Source: Clostridia bacterium (GTDB lineage Bacteria > Bacillota_E > SLMV01 > PUMD01). From it: a stretch of DNA of 21,683 bases. A model generated the notes under the pieces. That model was not told where the DNA came from and searched no databases. It saw only the letters and a program-made list of their open reading frames with translations. Within the stretch, counting starts at the first letter, position 1. The number at the start of each line of letters is the position of its first letter. The translations under genes were made by a program, and so were the position numbers. Below, piece by piece: positions 17,649-21,683 of this stretch. The stretch spans positions 1-21,683 of the forward strand of contig PWUB01000200.1 in assembly GCA_003563755.1 (NCBI GenBank), read 5' to 3'.

Positions 17649-18803
17649 TCACCCGGTGAACTCGGCCACCGTGTCAGAGCGCAGTCCCCAATAATACTCT
17701 ATAGCATCCGCTATGCGAAGGGATGCCTCACCATCGCCGAACGGATTGCGCGCCTCCGCCATACGACGATGCAGACTCTCATCATCGAGCAGCTGGCGAC
17801 ACGCGGAAAGGACATCCCCCTCCGCAGTCCCCACCTGCTTCACAGTACCCGCAGTAACTGCCTCCTGGCGCTCAGTCTTGTCACGGGTCAGCAGGACGGG
17901 CACTCCCAGGGCGGGTGCTTCCTCCTGAAGACCACCTGAATCTGTGACGATGAAGTGGGCCCGCGCCATCAAATTCGCCCAGTCAGGATATGACACCGGC
18001 TGAATCATCGCGATTCGGTCCTGACCGGAGAGTAAGGCCTCCGCGGGCTCTCGCACCTCGGGATTGGGATGGACGGAAAAGACGACGAAAATATCCTCTC
18101 TCTCCGCGGCGAGATGCGACAGAGCTCTGAACACACAACGAACCGGTGGACCGAAGTTCTCGCGGCGGTGAACCTCTACGAGCACCAGTTTTCTCCCCGC
18201 CCACGGCTCACCGCTCAACACGTGATCAGCGAAGGGTAGACTCCGTGCGGTGATCAACAGGAGGGCATCTATGGCGGTGTTGCCGGTCACGAAAACCGCC
18301 TCGCTGGGTATCCCCTCCCGGAGAAGGTTGTCCCGGTTCAGAGATGTCGGGGCGAAGTGCAGTACTGCGAGCTGATCAGCCAGGACACGGTTCATCTCTT
18401 CGGGAAACGGCTGGTATCGATCGAAGGTGCGAAGCCCCGCCTCAACGTGCCCAACCGGAATCCGCTGATAGTATGCTGCGAGGGCCGCAGCCAGAGTGGT
18501 TGCCGTATCACCGTGCACCAGGATCATATCCGGCTGCACTTCCGTCAGCACTTCCTCCATCCCGCGAAGCACCCTCACCATCACATCGGTGAGGCTCTGT
18601 CGGGGGGTCATGACATTCAGATCAAAATGGGGATGAATGTCGAAAAGAGAGAGAACCTGGTCGAGAAGCTCCCGATGCTGCCCTGTTACGGCCGCCACCA
18701 CGTCAAAGTGATCGTCCCGCCGCTGCAGTTCCCTCACCACCGGTGCCATCTTTATCGCTTCCGGTCTGGTCCCGAACGCACACAGGATCGTCGATCTGTT
18801 CAA
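17649..18803 (-). CDS. wecB: UDP-N-acetylglucosamine 2-epimerase (non-hydrolysing)
   Basis: This enzyme converts UDP-GlcNAc to UDP-ManNAc, used for teichoic-acid linkage units and other wall polymers (MnaA/WecB). The 384-residue GT-B fold protein has the family start FGTRPEAIKMAPVV (10-23), VTGQHRELLDQVL, VHGDTATTLAAALAAYY, HVEAGLRTFDRYQPFPEEMNR and VTDSGGLQEEAPALGVP. These are all hallmark motifs. The TTG start at 18803 overlaps the wecA stop (TTGA), with a GGAGAG ribosome site about 10 bases away. It ends 36 bp before atpF with no clear terminator or promoter between, so the atp genes may share its transcript. A wecB next to atp genes is common in clostridia. Confidence 0.96.
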   Translation of the reverse strand: MNRSTILCAFGTRPEAIKMAPVVRELQRRDDHFDVVAAVTGQHRELLDQVLSLFDIHPHFDLNVMTPRQSLTDVMVRVLRGMEEVLTEVQPDMILVHGDTATTLAAALAAYYQRIPVGHVEAGLRTFDRYQPFPEEMNRVLADQLAVLHFAPTSLNRDNLLREGIPSEAVFVTGNTAIDALLLITARSLPFADHVLSGEPWAGRKLVLVEVHRRENFGPPVRCVFRALSHLAAEREDIFVVFSVHPNPEVREPAEALLSGQDRIAMIQPVSYPDWANLMARAHFIVTDSGGLQEEAPALGVPVLLTRDKTERQEAVTAGTVKQVGTAEGDVLSACRQLLDDESLHRRMAEARNPFGDGEASLRIADAIEYYWGLRSDTVAEFTG

Positions 18804-19807
18804 CGGAAGTCATCTCTCCGTTCCATATCCATAACTCCGAACTTCTTCGCACCAAAATACAGAGACAAGAATGCGAAGGTCATCACCCCGATCCCGGGTC
18901 CGGGACGAAGATTGGCAAGGGCCAGGGCACTGATACCCATCCAGCCACTTATGCAGTACATGAGTAACACAGCCTCGCGTTGATTCAGACCCAGCTGTAT
19001 GAGTCTGTGGTGCAGGTGTCCACTGTCCGCCTCGTAGAAGGCCTGTCCATTCCTCAAGCGTCGCACTATAGCGTATACCGTGTCCATCACCGGCAGTCCC
19101 AGGGCCAAGACCGGGATTCCGAGGGCGATGGCCGCCGTACTCTTGAGAGTGCCCGCGATGGCAACTGCTGCCAGACCAAAACCGAGAAACATCGAACCCG
19201 CATCACCCATGAAGATACGTGCGGGATAGAAATTGTAGGGGAGAAAACCCAGGGATGCGCCGGCCAGGGACGTGGTCAGAAACAGCGCCACCGGAGGCTG
19301 GCCTGTCTGGACGGCAACGAAGAAGAACGTGACCGCTGCTATGACGGCCACACCGGCGGCCAGCCCGTCCAGCCCGTCAATGAAGTTGATGGCGTTCGTG
19401 AAGGCCAACACCCACAGGAAGGTGACCGGCACGCTCCAGGCTCCGAAGTGAATGAAGCCACCCCAGGGATTCGTCACCTTCTCGATCCTGATCCCGTAGG
19501 CTACGAGAATCAGGACTCCGAGCATCTGGCCTGCCAGCTTCATCCACGCCGGAAGCCGAAAAACATCATCCAAGATTCCTATGATAACAACGACACCACC
19601 GGCCACCAGGACACCCTGTACGGCGGGATCACCATTGCCTAGGAGGAGATATGTAATACCAAAAGCCAGATAAATGGCCACCCCACCGAGGTAGGGCACG
19701 GGGGCACGGTGCACGCTGCGGTCAACGGGGCGATCGAAGCACTTCAGCCACACAGCGAGTCTTCGCATCACGGGAGTGATGATCAAACCCGATCCCAGTG
19801 CGATCAT
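18800..19807 (-). CDS. wecA: UDP-GlcNAc:undecaprenyl-phosphate GlcNAc-1-P transferase (WecA/TagO type)
   Basis: This polytopic membrane enzyme starts wall teichoic acid or related polymers by moving GlcNAc-1-P onto undecaprenyl phosphate. It has the superfamily motifs: GILDDVF (catalytic Asp pair, about 78-84), NAINFIDGLDGLAAG, FMGDAGSMFLGF and the cytoplasmic DSGHLHHRLIQLG loop. About ten membrane segments are visible. The first ATG in frame is 19807, but it leaves only 14 residues of the first membrane helix and has no ribosome site. An ATT at 19828, about 10 bases after GGGGGAGG, would restore the helix (IPDLLPF added) and is likely the true start. It overlaps wecB. Confidence 0.95.
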   Translation of the reverse strand: MIALGSGLIITPVMRRLAVWLKCFDRPVDRSVHRAPVPYLGGVAIYLAFGITYLLLGNGDPAVQGVLVAGGVVVIIGILDDVFRLPAWMKLAGQMLGVLILVAYGIRIEKVTNPWGGFIHFGAWSVPVTFLWVLAFTNAINFIDGLDGLAAGVAVIAAVTFFFVAVQTGQPPVALFLTTSLAGASLGFLPYNFYPARIFMGDAGSMFLGFGLAAVAIAGTLKSTAAIALGIPVLALGLPVMDTVYAIVRRLRNGQAFYEADSGHLHHRLIQLGLNQREAVLLMYCISGWMGISALALANLRPGPGIGVMTFAFLSLYFGAKKFGVMDMERRDDFR

Positions 19808-19865
19808 GAACGGCAGTAAGTCAGGAATGGCCCTCGCCCCTCCCCCATGTCACACGCTGTAGACA

Positions 19866-19882
19866 GTACAACTGTATTGTAC
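19866..19882. promoter_or_regulatory. Perfect inverted repeat upstream of wecA (candidate operator)
   Basis: GTACAA and TTGTAC flank a 5-base centre (on the minus strand GTACAATACAGTTGTAC). An overlapping dyad, ACAGT-TGT-ACTGT, lies in the same patch. It is the only AT-rich patch in the 145-bp gap before wecA and includes a -10-like TACAAT (19876-19881), but I find no matching -35. It could be a regulator site or a weak promoter. Confidence 0.35.
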
Positions 19883-19928
19883 CATCCCTGCTACCTTCTT
19901 TCCCAGCACCAAGTCGACAGATGCATCA

Positions 19929-19954
19929 GAGATCCGACGGCATCCCTGGATCTC
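19929..19954 (-). terminator. Hairpin at the end of ywlG, weak terminator candidate
   Basis: GAGATCC (19948-19954) and GGATCTC (19929-19935) form a perfect 7-bp stem with a 12-base loop, starting at the ywlG stop codon. No T run follows. It may separate the ywlG and wecA transcripts. Confidence 0.35.
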
Positions 19955-20537
19955 AACGACAATCCGGATATCTCACCCGCTTACCATGAGCATCCTCGGG
20001 ATACTTCGCTCTCGCCCCCCCGATCAGGGGTGGCCTGTTGCGTGCCATCGTCAGATGGGCTTCACCTATTGACTTGCGGTGTATCCTGACGGGAACCACC
20101 ACGGGACGGAGGTGCATACCTATGAATGTATCACCGATATCCATGCCCATGTGTCCCTGTATGCCCTCTACAGCAACCGGACTCTGAAGCCTCTGGGTGG
20201 CCAGGGTCGAGACCGCCCCCCCGGCTCTCACGGTGGGAATCACCGAAACTGGAGTCAGGCGGTACCGCCGAACCGCTTCCCCGGCCACCACCAGGCAGCG
20301 GTTGAGATGCTCGCAGCACTGCACAGCCAGGTACAGTCCGTCCTCCTCGGCCACGGCGAAGATCGGCTCAAAGACGGCTGCCGCCAACTGCTCGCTGCTC
20401 GCCGACCCTATGTTCTGTCCCTGGATCTCGCTGGTGCTGACCCCCAGGACGAGGATCTCCCCGGGATCGGGCTCCGCCACCTCCAGAAGCATCTCCGCAG
20501 CCTGGCGCACCTGGGCACTGATCTCATCGACATCCAC
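19953..20537 (-). CDS. ywlG: UPF0340 family protein YwlG (TIGR01440 type)
   Basis: This is a conserved Bacillota protein of unknown function. The 194-residue product has the family features: VLGVSTSEIQGQNIGSASS (near 30-50), AVQCCEHLNRCLVV, and VEGIQGHMGMDIGDTFIGMH followed by LRPVVVP. Length is slightly above the usual 180. It starts with GTG at 20537, 9 bases after AGGGGG and 16 bp after rpiB. The ywlE-ywlF(rpiB)-ywlG order is conserved in Bacillus, which supports the name. The conserved CCEH and GHMG elements suggest a ligand or metal site, but no activity is known to me. In Bacillus, glyA and upp follow; both are absent here. Confidence 0.93.
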   Translation of the reverse strand: MDVDEISAQVRQAAEMLLEVAEPDPGEILVLGVSTSEIQGQNIGSASSEQLAAAVFEPIFAVAEEDGLYLAVQCCEHLNRCLVVAGEAVRRYRLTPVSVIPTVRAGGAVSTLATQRLQSPVAVEGIQGHMGMDIGDTFIGMHLRPVVVPVRIHRKSIGEAHLTMARNRPPLIGGARAKYPEDAHGKRVRYPDCR

Positions 20538-20553
20538 GTCGGAGTTCCCCCTA

Positions 20554-21036
20554 TCATCGACGACAGATTTCGTCCTCCATCTCTGAGATTGCCTTCACCC
20601 TGCGTTCATGCCTTCCACCTGCGAAATCTGTGGTGCAAAAGACCGTAACCAGCTCCTCCGCCATGCCGGATCCGATCACCCTTGCCCCCATGGCGAGGAC
20701 GTTAGCATCGTTATGCTCTCGCGTCAGACGCGCCGAGAGGGGCTCCCCGCAGACCGCCGCTCGCACCCCCATAACCTTGTTCGCAGCCATCCCCATGCCG
20801 ATGCCCGTGCCGCAGAGGAGTATACCAGCATCGACCTGCCTGCGGGCAACGGCCTCCGCCACCCGCCGGGCAAACAGCGGATAATCCACGGATTCGTCGG
20901 AATGAGTTCCGCAGTCCTGCACGCTGATGCCGAGTCCCTCGAGGGTCTTGACCACCATAGCTTTGAGAGCAATGCCTCCGTGGTCACAGCCCACGGCCAC
21001 CCGGTTGAACACGGCCACTGCATCGTTACCCACCAC
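20554..21036 (-). CDS. rpiB: Ribose-5-phosphate isomerase B RpiB
   Basis: RpiB interconverts ribose-5-phosphate and ribulose-5-phosphate in the pentose phosphate pathway. The 160-residue protein has the family motifs: VAVGCDHGGIALK (with Asp18 and His19), DYPLFARRVA, the catalytic Cys75 in LLCGTGIGM, and TREHNDANVLAMGARV. The start is GTG at 21036 with a GGAGGAG ribosome site 6 bases away, only 3 bases after the upstream stop. This adds about 10 residues before the usual N-terminus. An LacA/RpiB sugar-phosphate isomerase of slightly different specificity is possible, but the ywlE-rpiB-ywlG context favours RpiB (YwlF). Confidence 0.95.
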   Translation of the reverse strand: MVGNDAVAVFNRVAVGCDHGGIALKAMVVKTLEGLGISVQDCGTHSDESVDYPLFARRVAEAVARRQVDAGILLCGTGIGMGMAANKVMGVRAAVCGEPLSARLTREHNDANVLAMGARVIGSGMAEELVTVFCTTDFAGGRHERRVKAISEMEDEICRR

Positions 21037-21039
21037 TGC

Positions 21040-21683
21040 TCACTCCTCCCCGCAAAGGTGCTTGATGATCCTATCACTAGCAATCTCCACCAATTGTTCT
21101 AACCGGTTGACAAGCTCTCGATACACCGTCAGTGACCCGCCGAAGGGATCAGGTATATCACCGGCCAACCCCCCGTCTCCTGGCTCCGCCAGGTCTCCGA
21201 GCGTGCACACGCAGATGTCGTGATGGCCCCTCTCATCCAGATAACGCCGGACCTGGTCTGCGTGATCGTGGGTCATGGTGATCACCATCGCCACGAGTGA
21301 CCAGTTCACCTGGTCGAGGTGTCTCGATCTGTGATCGGATAGATCGTACCCGGCCTCCCCGGCCGCCCTGACTGCGTGGTCGGTGGCTTGGTGCCCCGAC
21401 ACCGCCGCAACACCCGCTGATCCGACCCGGATGCTGTGCGGGAGCCGTTCAAGCAGTACCCGCTCAGCCACCGGACTGCGGCAGGTGTTACCGGTGCAGA
21501 CAACGAGCAGTGATCTCGTCGACGGGGCAGCTTCTTCGACATCTCGTGTCCCGCAGATCCGTCCCACCACGCGCTCCAACTCGTCTTTGCCTATCAACCC
21601 GGTCCTGATCAGCATCGGGGATTTTCCGGTCAGATCCAGCACCGTGGACTCTGGAGAATCGCCCGAGGATCCGGCGTCAAGCA
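21040..21683 (-). CDS. ywlE: Sua5/YrdC-YwlE fusion: threonylcarbamoyl-AMP synthase C-term joined to low-MW protein arginine phosphatase (5' end outside window)
   Basis: The reading frame stays open to the window edge, so the gene continues upstream. The first residues, including ESTVLDLTGKSPMLIRTG, match the end of the YrdC/Sua5 domain, which makes threonylcarbamoyl-AMP for the tRNA t6A modification. After a linker of about 25 residues comes a low-molecular-weight phosphatase domain: VVCTGNTCRSPVAERVL (the Cys-Arg P-loop) and, near the end, DIPDPFGG with the general-acid Asp. The residue after Asn in the loop is Thr (GNTCRS), which in YwlE sets arginine-phosphatase specificity; tyrosine phosphatases usually have Ile or Leu. 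A GTG at 21642 could be a start but would cut off the Sua5 part mid-motif. In Bacillus the two activities are separate genes (ywlC, ywlE) close by, so this looks like a fusion. Confidence 0.85.
   Translation of the reverse strand, partial: LDAGSSGDSPESTVLDLTGKSPMLIRTGLIGKDELERVVGRICGTRDVEEAAPSTRSLLVVCTGNTCRSPVAERVLLERLPHSIRVGSAGVAAVSGHQATDHAVRAAGEAGYDLSDHRSRHLDQVNWSLVAMVITMTHDHADQVRRYLDERGHHDICVCTLGDLAEPGDGGLAGDIPDPFGGSLTVYRELVNRLEQLVEIASDRIIKHLCGEE

Noticed and set aside
18357..18983. 208-codon plus-strand frame opposite wecB/wecA
   Set aside because: Antisense shadow spanning the junction of two clear genes.

Overview
The window (21,683 bp, GC-rich) is a single chromosomal stretch in which every supported gene lies on the minus strand, so transcription runs from the right edge to the left. 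The gene set points to an endospore-forming, flagellated member of Bacillota: spoIID, a spoIIQ-like gene and spoIIID sit together; comF is followed by flgM-flgN-flgK-flgL; and a ywlE/ywlF/ywlG block precedes wecA/wecB and ATP synthase genes. All three neighbourhoods are recognisable from Bacillus and clostridia. High GC, frequent GTG/TTG starts and several departures from the usual order suggest a deep-branching, high-GC lineage; this placement is inference.

Layout in the direction of transcription. (1) 21683-19953: 3' part of a Sua5/YrdC-YwlE fusion, rpiB and ywlG. (2) 19828-17649: wecA/tagO-type UDP-GlcNAc:undecaprenyl-P transferase and UDP-GlcNAc 2-epimerase (wecB/mnaA), which feed cell-wall polymer synthesis. 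(3) 17612-12193: tightly packed atpF-H-A-G-D-C. The membrane subunits a (atpB) and c (atpE), and atpI, are absent from their usual place before atpF. (4) 12061-9624: sporulation genes spoIID, spoIIQ-like (LytM/M23) and spoIIID. (5) 9592-7800: a c-di-GMP-I (GEMM-I) riboswitch followed by flhO and flhP, flagellar rod/hook proteins. (6) 7741-4128: fabZ, nagA, metK and an unrecognised membrane-anchored protein. (7) 4134-44: comF, then, after a 179-bp gap with a promoter and leader, flgM-flgN-flgK-flgL.

The most noteworthy signal is the riboswitch between spoIIID and flhO. It keeps all three bases that contact the ligand and is followed by a segment able to pair with the flhO ribosome binding site, so flagellar rod synthesis is probably set by c-di-GMP. 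It occupies the place where Bacillus has mbl. Other points of interest are the Sua5-YwlE fusion with the arginine-phosphatase threonine, the split ATP synthase operon with an unusual b subunit, a SpoIIQ homologue that keeps its zinc ligands but lacks one catalytic histidine, a terminator-like hairpin that contains the fabZ ribosome binding site, and a probable ATT start for wecA.

No tRNA, rRNA, CRISPR array, insertion sequence or phage gene was seen. No gene-free stretch exceeds 300 bp; the largest gap is 3218-3396. Bases 1-43, downstream of flgL, hold nothing I can identify.
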